From: Exiguobacterium mexicanum | GTDB taxonomy: Bacteria > Bacillota > Bacilli > Exiguobacteriales > Exiguobacteriaceae | Assembly: GCF_005960665.1 (NCBI RefSeq) | Contig: NZ_CP040676.1 | Span: 2,142,001-2,206,000, forward strand | Length of the DNA: 64,000 bases | Direction of reading: 5' to 3' | Shown: positions 8,365 through 17,033 of the stretch, piece by piece | Layout: each line of letters opens with the position of its first letter | Position numbering within the stretch: the first letter of the stretch is position 1 | The notes under the pieces: generated by a model | What the model was told of the DNA's origin: nothing | The model's database searches: none | The model's input: the letters and a program-made list of their open reading frames with translations, nothing else | Program-made: the position numbers and the translations under genes

Positions 8365-10611
8365 TTACAATGAACCGTGGAACGTCCGGTTGATGACGTC
8401 GATTTGTTGTTCGCGCGTCAACTTGATGAAGTTGACCGCATAGCCAGAGACGCGGATGGTGAGCTGTGGATATTCTTCCGGATGCTCCATCGCATCGAGC
8501 AACGTTTCACGGTTGAAGACGTTGACGTTCAAGTGATGTCCTTTATGCTCGCCGCCCATATAGCCGTCAAGAAGTGCCGCTAAGTTGAGTTCACGAGCTA
8601 CTTCTTCTTTGCCTAGTGCTTTCGGTACGATTGAGAACGTGTATGAGATCCCGTCTTGCGCATGCTCGAACGGAAGTTTCGCGACTGATGAGAGCGATGC
8701 GGCAGCACCTTTCGTATCGCGGCCATGCATCGGGTTCGCACCTGGGGCGAACGGTTCGCCGGCACGGCGTCCGTCCGGTGTGTTGCCTGTTTTCTTGCCG
8801 TAGACGACGTTTGATGTGATCGTCAAGACTGATTGCGTATGGAGCGCGTCGCGGTATGTTTTATGCTTACGCACTTTTTCCATAAACGACTCAACGAGTT
8901 CGACGGCGATTGAATCGACACGGTCATCGTTGTTTCCGAATTTAGGGAAGTCGCCTTCTGTCTCGAAGTCGACAGCAATGCCTTGCTCGTTTCGGACCGG
9001 TTTCACGGTCGCATATTTGATGGCTGACAGACTATCTGCTGTGACCGAGAGACCGGCGATTCCGCATGCCATCGTCCGTAAGATTTCTGGGTCATGAAGT
9101 GCCATCTCGATCCGTTCATACGCATATTTATCGTGCATGAAGTGGATGACGTTGAGCGTGTTGACGTAGAGCTCGGCGAGCCAATCGAGCGTCCGGTCGA
9201 AGTCGGCATACACTTTGTCGTACGTGAGCACGTTTTCGGTGTTCATCTCCCAAACCGGTGCGATTTGGTCGCCGCTCTTCTCATCGCGGCCTCCGTTCAT
9301 GCTGTAAAGGAGTGCTTTTGCCATGTTGGCGCGGGCACCGAAGAACTGCATCTGTTTCCCAATCTTCATCGGTGACACACAGCAGGCGATGCCGTAGTCG
9401 TCGCCAAACTCTGGAAGCATGAGGTCGTCGTTCTCATATTGGATCGCAGACGTCTCAATCGACATCTTCGCGCAATATTGTTTAAATCCTTCTGGCAATT
9501 TCGTCGACCAAAGCACCGTCAAGTTCGGTTCTGGTGCTGGCCCGAGGTTTGAGAGTGAATGCAAGAAGCGGAATGAGCTCTTCGTCACGTTCGAGCGACC
9601 ATCCTCACTCATCCCACCGATTGACTCGGTCACCCACGTTGGGTCCCCCGAGAACAATTCGTTGTAGTCAGGAGTGCGCAAGAATTTGACGATCCGGAGC
9701 TTCATGATGAAGTGGTCGACGATTTCTTGAACGTCTGACTCGGTCAAACGACCTGCTTCGATATCACGTTCTGCGTAAACATCGAGGAATGTCGAGACAC
9801 GTCCAAGTGACATCGCGGCGCCGTTCTGTTCTTTGACGGCTGCGAGATATGCAAGATATACCCATTGGTACGCCTCTTGTGTATTTTCCGCCGGACGGCC
9901 GAGGTCAAACCCGTACGCCGCACCGAGTTGTTTCAACTCTTGGAGGGCACGGAGCTGCTCAGACATTTCTTCCCGTGTCCGAATATCTGACTCTGATAAG
10001 AAACCGCCACGGTTCGCCAAGTCTTTTTTACGTTCTGCAATCAAGAAGTCTAACCCGTACAAGGCAACACGACGGTAGTCGCCGATAATCCGTCCCCGGC
10101 CGTAAGCGTCAGGAAGACCTGTGATGATCCCTGACTTCCGCGCCGCCCGCATCTCAGGTGTGTACGCATCGAAGACACCTTGGTTATGCGTTTTGCGAAT
10201 TTCCGAATAAATCTTTGTGATTTCAGGGTTCGGCTCGAAACCGTATGACTCAAGGGCAGCGTCGACCATCCGGATCCCGCCGTTCGGATGAATCGAACGT
10301 TTGAACGGCTCGTCCGTTTGAACACCGACCACTTTCTCGAGCTCTTTGTTTAAGTATCCCGGTCCGTGCGACACGATTGTCGATGGGTTGTTTTGATCGA
10401 CCGCCCAAACACCACCGCGTTCCCGCTCTTCTTTCGTCAATTCCATCACTTGTGCCCAAAGACGGTTCGTCGCATCGGTCGGTCCGACGAGGAAACGATC
10501 GTCCCCTGTGTATTCGTGTCGGTTCAAACGGATAAACTCACCGACGTTCACTTCGTTCGTCCACTGCCCAGGTACAAATCCTGACCAGGCTGATTTAATT
10601 TCGGTTGCCAT
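8365..10611 (-). CDS. pflB: Formate acetyltransferase (pyruvate formate-lyase)
   Basis: This glycyl-radical enzyme converts pyruvate and CoA to acetyl-CoA and formate during anaerobic mixed-acid growth. The length of 748 residues fits the family (about 750). The adjacent catalytic cysteines are Cys410-Cys411 (GIACCVSP) and the radical site is Gly723 in RVSGYAV near the C-terminus. The GTALYEF-like and HFMHDKY regions also match the family. The start follows a GAGGAG site. It forms an operon with pflA. The upstream region holds a Fnr/Rex-like palindrome and a cre site, consistent with control by oxygen, NADH state and carbon supply. The formate produced can feed formate-tetrahydrofolate ligase (fhs, present in this window) when folate one-carbon units are needed. 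Confidence 0.97.
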   Translation of the reverse strand: MATEIKSAWSGFVPGQWTNEVNVGEFIRLNRHEYTGDDRFLVGPTDATNRLWAQVMELTKEERERGGVWAVDQNNPSTIVSHGPGYLNKELEKVVGVQTDEPFKRSIHPNGGIRMVDAALESYGFEPNPEITKIYSEIRKTHNQGVFDAYTPEMRAARKSGIITGLPDAYGRGRIIGDYRRVALYGLDFLIAERKKDLANRGGFLSESDIRTREEMSEQLRALQELKQLGAAYGFDLGRPAENTQEAYQWVYLAYLAAVKEQNGAAMSLGRVSTFLDVYAERDIEAGRLTESDVQEIVDHFIMKLRIVKFLRTPDYNELFSGDPTWVTESIGGMSEDGRSNVTKSSFRFLHSLSNLGPAPEPNLTVLWSTKLPEGFKQYCAKMSIETSAIQYENDDLMLPEFGDDYGIACCVSPMKIGKQMQFFGARANMAKALLYSMNGGRDEKSGDQIAPVWEMNTENVLTYDKVYADFDRTLDWLAELYVNTLNVIHFMHDKYAYERIEMALHDPEILRTMACGIAGLSVTADSLSAIKYATVKPVRNEQGIAVDFETEGDFPKFGNNDDRVDSIAVELVESFMEKVRKHKTYRDALHTQSVLTITSNVVYGKKTGNTPDGRRAGEPFAPGANPMHGRDTKGAAASLSSVAKLPFEHAQDGISYTFSIVPKALGKEEVARELNLAALLDGYMGGEHKGHHLNVNVFNRETLLDAMEHPEEYPQLTIRVSGYAVNFIKLTREQQIDVINRTFHGSL

Positions 10612-10697
10612 TGTGGGTCACTCCTCATAGTTGAGATAACTGCGTGCTTTCTATAAGTTGAGTGTACGTGAAAACGTGAACATTTTGTTTTACGTTC

Positions 10698-10715
10698 TTG
10701 TGAAAGTTGTAACAA
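10698..10715 (-). promoter_or_regulatory. Candidate Fnr or Rex operator upstream of pflB
   Basis: TTGTGAAAG-TTGTAACAA contains TGTGA-N6-TAACA, one mismatch from the Crp/Fnr consensus. It also resembles the Rex consensus TTGTGAA-N4-TTCACAA. It lies about 90 bp before pflB. A -10-like TATAGA at 10650-10655 would place the site centre near -62, a usual activator position. Which factor binds cannot be decided by eye. Confidence 0.45.
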
Positions 10716-10742
10716 TCTAATGAACGTTGGCATACAGCCGTT

Positions 10743-10771
10743 TTTGTAAGCGCTTTAAATACTGTTATAAT
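10743..10771 (+). promoter_or_regulatory. Sigma-A promoter overlapped by a cre site
   Basis: TTGTAA and TATAAT with a 16-base spacer. The sequence TGTAAGCGCTTTAA at 10745-10758 matches the CcpA cre consensus and covers the -35. Binding there would repress rightward transcription and could also affect pflB. Confidence 0.6.
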
Positions 10772-10971
10772 GCAAACACCCTTCCTTATGAAACAGATAA
10801 GTCTTGTTACGGCAGGATTCAACTCATTTCTGTATCATTTCAGATGGGATGTGACGATTTATACAGTTTTCGTAGTGATGTACCTCACACCTCGGGGATA
10901 GAACTTGAATTTTTGCCTTATATCGGACACAATGAAGGCAGAACATTGTAGAAGAGGAAGGGGTTCTTCCC

Positions 10972-11394
10972 ATGACGTACGAATTATTGACAGCCGCTCA
11001 CGATTTAAAGACCGGTGACCGCATCTCTCTTAAAGTAGAGGAAAACGGTGAACAACGTGACGGATTCATCACAGAATTTGAAGACGCAGGTTTTTGGATT
11101 CGGTTTGACGACGACATCGAAAACGAGGATTTCATCGACTACCGCGATAACTTGCTCGTTGCTCTCATCTCGCGCCCGATTGACGTGGCAGCGACGTATC
11201 CAGAGCTCGCTTCATACGAACGGTTGACGAAAGAATTGCAGTATCGTGTGTATCAAGGCTTCACCGTCGAAGGCGTCGAGGCGTCGGCTGACCAAATCGA
11301 TGTGCACATCAAACTCATCGAGGACGGACAGACGTTCACACAGACACTCCGTTCTTCATTCGACCAAGATACTGAACATGTTCGCTATATCTAA
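10972..11394 (+). CDS. Conserved protein of unknown function, 140 residues
   Basis: I do not recognise this family. The protein is acidic, soluble, and has no signal peptide or membrane segment. The N-terminal part (about 10-65) reads like a small beta-barrel (GDRISLKVEENGEQRDGFI, then FWIRFDDDIENEDF), and the C-terminal part is mixed alpha/beta. It starts after AAGGGG with an ATG eight bases on. A weak hairpin with a T run (about 11399-11424) lies before the helicase gene, so the two may be only partly co-transcribed. Codon use resembles its neighbours, which supports a real gene. Confidence 0.75.
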   Translation: MTYELLTAAHDLKTGDRISLKVEENGEQRDGFITEFEDAGFWIRFDDDIENEDFIDYRDNLLVALISRPIDVAATYPELASYERLTKELQYRVYQGFTVEGVEASADQIDVHIKLIEDGQTFTQTLRSSFDQDTEHVRYI

Positions 11395-11448
11395 GACAGG
11401 GAGCGCTTAAGCTTCCTTTGTTTTTGCCCCACGATAAGGAGAATTGAT

Positions 11449-12615
11449 ATGAACTTTACAAAACCATTTATTAACGAAGCCTGGGATCGCCTTGGCTTTA
11501 CTGAACCAATGCCGGTCCAAGCCGAAGCCTTCCCGCTTCTTCTTGACGGAAAAGACGTCACGATCGAAGCGCCGACAGGTACCGGGAAGACGCTTGCTTA
11601 CTTATTACCCGCCATCGAAAAAATCGATGCGTCGAACGACCGCATCCAAGTCGTCATCGTCGCGCCGACGCGTGAACTCGTCATGCAGATTCAAACGGTC
11701 GCGCAACGCTTCACCGAGAAAGGTGACGTCCGCATCGCTTCGTTCATCGGTGGCGTCGAGTTGAAACGTCAAATCGACCGGTTGAAGAAAAAACCACATT
11801 TGATCGTCGGGACACCGGGCCGACTCGTCGAACTCATTGAGAAGAAAAAGTTGAAACTTCACGAGACGCATACGATCGTCCTCGACGAAGCCGATCAAAT
11901 CATCGATAGCGGTTTGACAGAATCTGCCGAACGGATCATCAAACATACGGCGCATGAACATCAAATCGCCCTCGTCTCGGCGACACTCACAGACACGCTT
12001 CAAGCATGGGCTGCCCCATTCTTGAACGAACCGGCCCACGTGAAAATCGAGCGGGCGGTAAGCGCACAAGTCACCTATGGCTACATGTTGACGACGCGCC
12101 GGTATAAACCAGAGTTGCTCCGCCGCCTGTCTCACGTCGACAACGTCAAAGCGCTCGCGTTCATCAACAACCGGTCGTTCTTGCCACCGTTGAAAGGTGA
12201 GCTCGACAAGATGAAAGTGAACTATCGCATGCTCGACAGCTTGAAAGGAAAGCGCGAACGTGTCGAAACACTTCGTGAGTTCCGGAAGGGTGACTACCCG
12301 CTCCTCATCACGACTGGCCTCGCAGCCCGTGGTCTCGATATCGAGGAAGTGACGCACGTCGTCCACTTCGACTTGCCAGAATCAATCGATGACTTTATTC
12401 ACCGCTCAGGCCGGACAGCACGCGGAAACGCGGCTGGGACGGTTCTCTCGCTCGTGACAGATGAGGATTTGACCCATTTGAAATCATTCGCCCGTCAACT
12501 CGGCGTTGAATTGAAAGAACTCGAGATTTACCGTGGCGACGTCATCGAGAAGCGAATCGAGGATAAACCGCCGGTCGTCAAGCGTCCTGCGAATAAACGA
12601 GGACCACGCCGATGA
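11449..12615 (+). CDS. DEAD-box RNA helicase (YfmL-like)
   Basis: This two-domain, 388-residue helicase consists of little more than the core. Motifs in order: Q-motif region (F-x-PMPVQ), motif I APTGTGKT, Ia PTRELVMQ, GG, Ib TPGRL, II DEAD, III SAT, V ARGLD and VI HRSGRTAR. The C-terminal extension is short and basic (KRPANKRGPRR). B. subtilis YfmL, a small DEAD-box protein involved in ribosome biogenesis and cold growth, is the closest remembered relative. The last four bases overlap the next gene (ATGA), so both are translated from one message. A role in RNA remodelling is inferred from family. Confidence 0.9.
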   Translation: MNFTKPFINEAWDRLGFTEPMPVQAEAFPLLLDGKDVTIEAPTGTGKTLAYLLPAIEKIDASNDRIQVVIVAPTRELVMQIQTVAQRFTEKGDVRIASFIGGVELKRQIDRLKKKPHLIVGTPGRLVELIEKKKLKLHETHTIVLDEADQIIDSGLTESAERIIKHTAHEHQIALVSATLTDTLQAWAAPFLNEPAHVKIERAVSAQVTYGYMLTTRRYKPELLRRLSHVDNVKALAFINNRSFLPPLKGELDKMKVNYRMLDSLKGKRERVETLREFRKGDYPLLITTGLAARGLDIEEVTHVVHFDLPESIDDFIHRSGRTARGNAAGTVLSLVTDEDLTHLKSFARQLGVELKELEIYRGDVIEKRIEDKPPVVKRPANKRGPRR

Positions 12616-13253
12616 AAAAAGACCGGAAAGTAATTCCATTCCCTTTGCTCGTAGAAGAGTCCGAATTGCTGGCCGAGCTGAAAAAAATGTATGAGCAGGC
12701 CGCGCTCGCGCGCAGCACGCAATGGACGAACTATATACAAGAGATCGCCTCGGAAGGCACGTGGCACTTGAAAGACGCGGAGTTGTTCCGCGACTTGTTC
12801 ATCGATTGGGCCGTCTTCTTCGAGACGGACGAAGACGGGATGACGCCGCATGGTCGGTACTTGGCGGATCACAAAACCGAGATGTCCCCCGCCCTCTATC
12901 ACGCGCTTCGGGGCTTGGCGGTCCCGCGCTGCTCGGTCTTCGAAGTGACCGAGGACGGTTTACGCGATTGGGAGACGAAAGAAATCTACAAAGTGACGCT
13001 TCCGGAGGCTCGTGAACCGGGCGATGTGATGCTCGGCAAACTGCTCGATATCCGCGGCAACTGGCGGTTCGGATCGGCGTTCCTCGCCCTCCCGGCGAAG
13101 ATGGCCGGTAACGTATCGGACCTGTATATCGATTTCACCGACGAGGTCGGTCCAGGTGCGTTCCTCGACCAGTTCCCGGAGTTCTGTGCGGAACTGATCG
13201 ACATGTTGCTTGATTTAGAAGAAGGGATTATCATCCCGAAACCATCAAAATAA
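12612..13253 (+). CDS. Conserved protein of unknown function coupled to the helicase
   Basis: This 213-residue soluble, acidic protein belongs to no family I can name. It begins MKKDRKVIPFPLLVEE and has a helical N-terminal region. A Trp-rich middle (WHLKDAELFRDLFIDWAVFF) and a beta-rich section follow, and the end is acidic (MLLDLEEGIIIPKPSK). There are no obvious catalytic motifs. Its start codon overlaps the helicase stop, so translational coupling suggests a shared process, possibly RNA- or ribosome-related. It is followed at once by a strong terminator. Confidence 0.8.
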   Translation: MKKDRKVIPFPLLVEESELLAELKKMYEQAALARSTQWTNYIQEIASEGTWHLKDAELFRDLFIDWAVFFETDEDGMTPHGRYLADHKTEMSPALYHALRGLAVPRCSVFEVTEDGLRDWETKEIYKVTLPEAREPGDVMLGKLLDIRGNWRFGSAFLALPAKMAGNVSDLYIDFTDEVGPGAFLDQFPEFCAELIDMLLDLEEGIIIPKPSK

Positions 13254-13280
13254 GCGAGAGGCGGGCGCCTCTCGCTTATT
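13250..13280. terminator. Bidirectional terminator
   Basis: ATAAGCGAGAGGCG pairs with GGCGCCTCTCGCTTAT (14 bp with minimal loop), followed by TTTTTT. It separates the converging helicase unit and YtrA-type operon. Confidence 0.9.
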
Positions 13281-13282
13281 TT

Positions 13283-14383
13283 TTATTCCACGTAATATTC
13301 TGTGTTGGTCACCAATGCTTTCGCCTCGTCGTTCGTCGCTTTTACCGTGGCGCTCGAGATGGCTTTTCCATCTCGATAGACGTCGATGACGGCCCCGTCT
13401 TTCGTCGGGCGCGCGTGATACAGGTGGTCACCGACGTATGACGTCGTGCCGACCGAACCATCGATGACTTGACGCGTCGATTGCTTCCCGGTCTTCAAAT
13501 CGACGACCAGTTCGGTCCCGTCTTCCTGCAAGGCGATCAATCGATCCTCATAGACGGTCGCATTCCACATGTCTCCGTCCGGCGTCAATTCAATCACTTG
13601 CTTCGTATCCACATCGTATGCGTAAACCCCAATTTTGTCCTGCTCGCTAACATATGATTCTCCTCCTTCGGTGACGGTCGTCTGTTCGGTCATGCCAACC
13701 GGGATGAATCGATTGTCAGCGGCAATCGTCGCCATATAAGGACGAAATGCCCAGGAAGTTCCTCTTACAGTCGAAATCGCCTCGTCTCCTAGCTCCAAGC
13801 TTTCCATCGTGATCTGTTTCGCATCTTCATCGAACCTGGCGATTTTCGTTTCTGATTTTGTCCCGTATCCGTTGCGATAGATGACGTGTATGTCACCTTC
13901 ATGGACAAACAGACCCGCCCAAAGGCCATTCATGATTTCCGTCGAACCGTTGACGTCTTTCCCGAAAACGTGTTTGGTCACGTCCTGTCCGTCAAAACGG
14001 AACACTGCAATCTCTTTGTTGCCATTCTGTCCGACCCCGATATAGCCGTCAGGCGTCCGGATCGACTGCACGAACGTCAGACCAGAGAGCTGTCGATAAA
14101 ATCCGCGCACGGACGCATCGACCTCGTCGTCATACGCCAACGCCTGTTCGATGTAACTCGAATTGGTCGTCACACGACTTCCATCGGTCGTCAACTCGAA
14201 ACGTTCATTGCCGCCTTCCTCTGTCTGGTAATAGACGCTCACCGTCTGCTCTTCCCAAATCTCCGGATTCGACGTGACGGCCAACTCCCACTCGGCTTTC
14301 GTCTCCCGCATATCGACAGCAAACGTCCCGAGGCCAATGACGACAACCGCGCCGAGCGCGGCCACATTCCACATTCGTTTCAT
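13283..14383 (-). CDS. Membrane-anchored exported protein, beta-propeller-like
   Basis: This 366-residue protein has an N-terminal membrane or signal segment (MKRMWNVAALGAVVVIGLG) without a lipobox, then a long extracytoplasmic region. The region has repeating short beta elements (for example IGVYAYDVDTKQVIELTPDGD and RLIALQEDGTELVVDLKTGK) that suggest a propeller. The start at 14383 follows GAGGTGG. It is the last gene of the GntR-ATPase-permease unit, 10 bp after the permease. A role as extracytoplasmic partner of the ABC system is inferred only from position. No family name can be given. Confidence 0.75.
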   Translation of the reverse strand: MKRMWNVAALGAVVVIGLGTFAVDMRETKAEWELAVTSNPEIWEEQTVSVYYQTEEGGNERFELTTDGSRVTTNSSYIEQALAYDDEVDASVRGFYRQLSGLTFVQSIRTPDGYIGVGQNGNKEIAVFRFDGQDVTKHVFGKDVNGSTEIMNGLWAGLFVHEGDIHVIYRNGYGTKSETKIARFDEDAKQITMESLELGDEAISTVRGTSWAFRPYMATIAADNRFIPVGMTEQTTVTEGGESYVSEQDKIGVYAYDVDTKQVIELTPDGDMWNATVYEDRLIALQEDGTELVVDLKTGKQSTRQVIDGSVGTTSYVGDHLYHARPTKDGAVIDVYRDGKAISSATVKATNDEAKALVTNTEYYVE

Positions 14384-14393
14384 ACGTTCCACC

Positions 14394-15200
14394 TCACACA
14401 CTTAGTTTCTTCGTCAAATAGCGACGACCAATCCATATCGTCGCTATCATCCATGCCACTAACCCGATGCCGATCACAAGCATCAACTCGTCCATGAACA
14501 ACCGGTTTTCTAGAAAATAGAATGCCAACATAGGAACGAGAAGCAGCGTCCCGAGCATGACGAGCGCAAGGATCGGCGCCCATAACGTCCGTTGCCATAG
14601 ACTCCGTTCTATCAACACGAACGCAAAGATGAACAAGATGACGAGCACAATCAGCACTTGATGAATTAGAAAATTGACGAATGAGGCGGGATACATGACG
14701 GAGAGCGCCCCATCGAAGCGAATCGCCTGTTCGAACGTACCGCTCACGGGAACCATCTGGGAATCGAACCAGCCGGTGAACGCTATGTATTGAAGTTTGA
14801 GCGCAATCCATTGGACCGATAAGAGGCCGAGCACCATCAACATCATCGTCGCGAGCTTCGCTCCGAAGACGAGCATCCGTTGTTGCGGCATGAGCAATAG
14901 GCGCATCATGAACGTCCCGCTTCCTTGGAAGTCGCGGTACCAAATCCAAAAACTATAGAGCAACATCGCGGCGACGGCCACGCCGATCGACAAGATGAAA
15001 GGCGTCCCGCCGATATAATTTCCGAACGCCATGACATAATCCGGCGTTCCGGTACGACGCATCTCTTCATACATGTTCGTCTCGCTCCACAGGAAGAAAC
15101 CGAGCCAGGCAAACTGGGTGACGACGAGTAGCGTGATCAAGATGAGATACGGTTTCGTCATCCGCTCGACTTCCCATCCGAGTAGTTTCAATAGATTCAT
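14394..15200 (-). CDS. ABC transporter permease (YtrC/ABC-2-like)
   Basis: This 268-residue integral membrane protein has about six segments: near 18-38, 60-85, 103-127, 155-178, 185-212 and 225-255. It contains no nucleotide-binding motif. It begins 4 bp inside the end of the ATPase gene, so it is its direct partner. The presence of a YtrA-type regulator and an exported protein in the same operon makes an export or envelope-stress role more likely than nutrient uptake. The substrate is unknown. Confidence 0.8.
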   Translation of the reverse strand: MNLLKLLGWEVERMTKPYLILITLLVVTQFAWLGFFLWSETNMYEEMRRTGTPDYVMAFGNYIGGTPFILSIGVAVAAMLLYSFWIWYRDFQGSGTFMMRLLLMPQQRMLVFGAKLATMMLMVLGLLSVQWIALKLQYIAFTGWFDSQMVPVSGTFEQAIRFDGALSVMYPASFVNFLIHQVLIVLVILFIFAFVLIERSLWQRTLWAPILALVMLGTLLLVPMLAFYFLENRLFMDELMLVIGIGLVAWMIATIWIGRRYLTKKLSV

Positions 15201-15877
15201 GCGCCGTACTCCTCTCTCATGACATCGACAATCGACTTCCCATGAATGAAGCGGACGTCCTCGACGTCGAACTCGCGGACGATCCGCCCGCGATTCAACA
15301 TGACGGCCTTGTCGACCAAATATTCGATATCGTCAATCTCGTGCGTCGTAATCAAGACGCCGCGGTCTTGCATGATGTCACTCGAGAACAACTCGACGAT
15401 CTGTTCTTTCGAGAACACGTCGATGCCCGAGAACGGTTCGTCGAGCAATATATAATCCGGGTCTTGGGCAATGCCGAGCGTCAAATTCACTTTCGCGAGC
15501 GTCCCTTTCGATAACTCGTTCAACTTGTCTTCCGGAAACAGCTTGAACTCGTCGACGAGACGGGCGAACAATTTCGGGTCGAACGTCGGATAAAAGTCGC
15601 GCATGAATACCTCGCACTGCTCAATCGTGAAGTGGATCGGGAACGTCGAGTGGTCCGGCACGAACGCGACGCGATTCAAATCGATCGGTTTGCCGTCGAC
15701 GAGCACCGTACCTTGGTCGAACGGCGTCAGTCCCATGATACCTTTTAAAATTGTCGATTTCCCGGTACCGTTCAAACCGATCAGACACGTGATTTCCCCT
15801 TTTTGGGCCGTGAACGACACGTCTTCGATGACTTGTTTTTTGCGGTAACGTTTCTTAACTCCCAGTACTTCGATCAT
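15197..15877 (-). CDS. ABC transporter ATP-binding protein (YtrB-like)
   Basis: This 226-residue ATPase has Walker A GLNGTGKST, Q-loop near PFDQGT, signature LSKGTLAKV and Walker B YILLDEPFSG. The signature LSKGT departs from LSGGQ in the way usual for YtrB/EcsA-like exporters. The frame is open further upstream, but MIEVLGVKKRYRKK at 15877 is the normal family start and has a GAGGGG site. It begins inside the 3' end of the GntR gene (23-bp overlap) and overlaps the permease by four bases. One message therefore encodes regulator and transporter. Confidence 0.87.
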   Translation of the reverse strand: MIEVLGVKKRYRKKQVIEDVSFTAQKGEITCLIGLNGTGKSTILKGIMGLTPFDQGTVLVDGKPIDLNRVAFVPDHSTFPIHFTIEQCEVFMRDFYPTFDPKLFARLVDEFKLFPEDKLNELSKGTLAKVNLTLGIAQDPDYILLDEPFSGIDVFSKEQIVELFSSDIMQDRGVLITTHEIDDIEYLVDKAVMLNRGRIVREFDVEDVRFIHGKSIVDVMREEYGA

Positions 15878-16247
15878 CGAGATTCCCCTCCCCGTATTGC
15901 CGTTTGATTTTATCGACGAGCTCATCCATCGTGACGTCGAGTTCTTGAATCGATTCGACGAAGACGACGACCGCCTCATCGACGAGTTCCGTCCGGATGC
16001 GTTTCAATACATGGTCATCGGTCGTCACGCGGCTCGGACGGTTCCGTTCGGTCGTAATCAATTGTTGTTCCTCCATTTCCTTGAACGCCTTTTGGACGGT
16101 GTTCGGATTGATTTTCAGTTCGGTCGCGAGCTCGCGTCGCGACGGCATCTCTTCGCCCGCCTGCAGTTCACCAAGCGCCATCTTCTTTTTGAAGTAATCG
16201 ACGACTTGAATGTAAACCGGGGCTCTCGTGTTGAATTGTATGATCAT
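15855..16247 (-). CDS. GntR-family regulator, YtrA subfamily
   Basis: This 130-residue protein has a GntR winged helix (about 10-75). It starts FNTRAPVYIQVVDYFKKKM and contains the recognition helix SRRELATELKINPNTVQKAF. Only a short helical C-terminal dimerisation region follows, the hallmark of the YtrA subfamily, which regulates ABC transporter operons. It is the first gene of its unit. Two same-geometry inverted repeats overlap its promoter, so autorepression released by an envelope or antibiotic signal is likely. The ligand is not predictable. Confidence 0.88.
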   Translation of the reverse strand: MIIQFNTRAPVYIQVVDYFKKKMALGELQAGEEMPSRRELATELKINPNTVQKAFKEMEEQQLITTERNRPSRVTTDDHVLKRIRTELVDEAVVVFVESIQELDVTMDELVDKIKRQYGEGNLDDRSTGS

Positions 16248-16262
16248 GTTGTCACCTCTCTA

Positions 16263-16286
16263 AGTGTATGATGCGACTAATACACT
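16263..16286 (-). promoter_or_regulatory. GntR (YtrA-type) operator 1
   Basis: An inverted repeat AGTGTA-N12-TACACT between the -10 and the GntR start codon. The same 6-12-6 geometry recurs at 16292-16315. Confidence 0.7.
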
Positions 16287-16291
16287 ATCTA

Positions 16292-16315
16292 ACTGTATTA
16301 TCACCATAGTACACT
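16292..16315 (-). promoter_or_regulatory. GntR (YtrA-type) operator 2
   Basis: ACTGTA-N12-TACACT, one base from operator 1. It lies across the spacer and -10, so binding would block RNA polymerase. Operator centres are 29 bp apart. Confidence 0.65.
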
Positions 16316-16326
16316 AACGGAGTCAA
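16297..16326 (-). promoter_or_regulatory. Promoter of the GntR-ABC operon
   Basis: On the minus strand a TTGACT -35 (16321-16326) and a GATAAT -10 (16297-16302) are separated by 18 bases. Both hexamers match 5 of 6. Confidence 0.65.
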
Positions 16327-16344
16327 CAGTTTTTTCCAAAACAA

Positions 16345-16371
16345 AAACGCATCCCCTATAAATGGATGCGT
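16345..16371 (-). terminator. Terminator of the kinase gene
   Basis: ACGCATCC pairs with GGATGCGT, followed on the minus strand by TTTTTG. It also insulates the GntR operon. Confidence 0.8.
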
Positions 16372-16976
16372 CAACTGGATTGAACGATGTGATTGGCTTT
16401 GGCTTTCGGGTTGACCGTCTTCAAATAATGCACTTCTCCGGGCCAGTACCGGCGCTCGTACTTGGCAATCCGCTCCGACAACTCGCCGATATACGTATCC
16501 CGATTCAAGACCCGTTCATACCGGACCTCCCGCGGACAGTCGAGATAGACGACGTAGTCAAAATAAGGGCGCCACTCGTCCCGCAATAAGAAAATTCCTT
16601 CGATCAAGACAAGTGCGTTCGGAGCAATCTCGATCGTTCGCATGACGATTTCGTCCCGGTCGCGCGCATAGTACGGTAACGTCAGCGTTGTCTCCCCTTG
16701 CCGCAACGGTTCGAACAACGTCTGGACAAGTAAGTCGACGTCCCATTGGAGCGCATAATATTCCATCGCTTCCGATTGTCCCGTCCCGTAACGCCGATGC
16801 CGCTCGACGATAAAATCATCGATATGTAGCATCATTTCCTTCGGTGAGGTCCCGCGCAGTTGATCAACAAGCGTCGTCTTCCCAGCTCCGCTCAATCCGT
16901 CGATGGCGACGATGAACGGCCGGCCTTGCGGATACTTGGCGTGTTCTCGACGAATGATTTCCCGTAAAGTGTCCAT
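16371..16976 (-). CDS. Uridine kinase-like P-loop kinase
   Basis: This 201-residue protein of the uridine kinase/phosphoribulokinase superfamily has Walker A GLSGAGKTT near residue 29, a substrate-side Asp in HIDDF near 51-55, and LIEGIFLL as the Walker B-like strand. An Arg-rich lid (CPREVRYERVLNRD) follows. It is probably a nucleoside or small-metabolite kinase in the cytosol. Its substrate is not fixed by the motifs, since pantothenate and other kinases share them. It lies about 20 bp after the ba3 oxidase terminator and may be read by leak-through, or from a promoter not seen. Confidence 0.75.
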   Translation of the reverse strand: MDTLREIIRREHAKYPQGRPFIVAIDGLSGAGKTTLVDQLRGTSPKEMMLHIDDFIVERHRRYGTGQSEAMEYYALQWDVDLLVQTLFEPLRQGETTLTLPYYARDRDEIVMRTIEIAPNALVLIEGIFLLRDEWRPYFDYVVYLDCPREVRYERVLNRDTYIGELSERIAKYERRYWPGEVHYLKTVNPKAKANHIVQSS

Positions 16977-16995
16977 CCCCTCATCCCCTTCCTAC

Positions 16996-17029
16996 AAAAA
17001 AAGTCAGCCCTAAACTACAGGGCTGACTT
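16996..17029 (-). terminator. ba3 oxidase operon terminator
   Basis: AGTCAGCCCT pairs with AGGGCTGACT, followed on the minus strand by a run of seven T residues. Confidence 0.9.
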
Positions 17030-17033
17030 CAGT

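Larger units (their letters stand above)
10612..10971. promoter_or_regulatory. pflB / helicase-unit intergenic control region
   Basis: A 360-bp gap between divergent genes. It contains a Fnr/Rex-like palindrome (10698-10715), a cre site (10745-10758) and a plus-strand promoter (10743-10771). The possible 74-codon frame at 10727-10951 has no credible ribosome site. The rest (about 10775-10970) is an AT-rich, apparently untranslated leader for the gene at 10972. Confidence 0.6.

Noticed and set aside
10727-10951. 74-codon open frame in the pflB/helicase gap
   Set aside because: It overlaps the cre site and -10, has no ribosome site, and its sequence looks non-coding.
11605-12366. 253-codon open frame antisense to the DEAD-box helicase
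   Set aside because: It mirrors the helicase codons, lacks a credible ribosome site and has no recognisable fold. The gene on the other strand has all helicase motifs.
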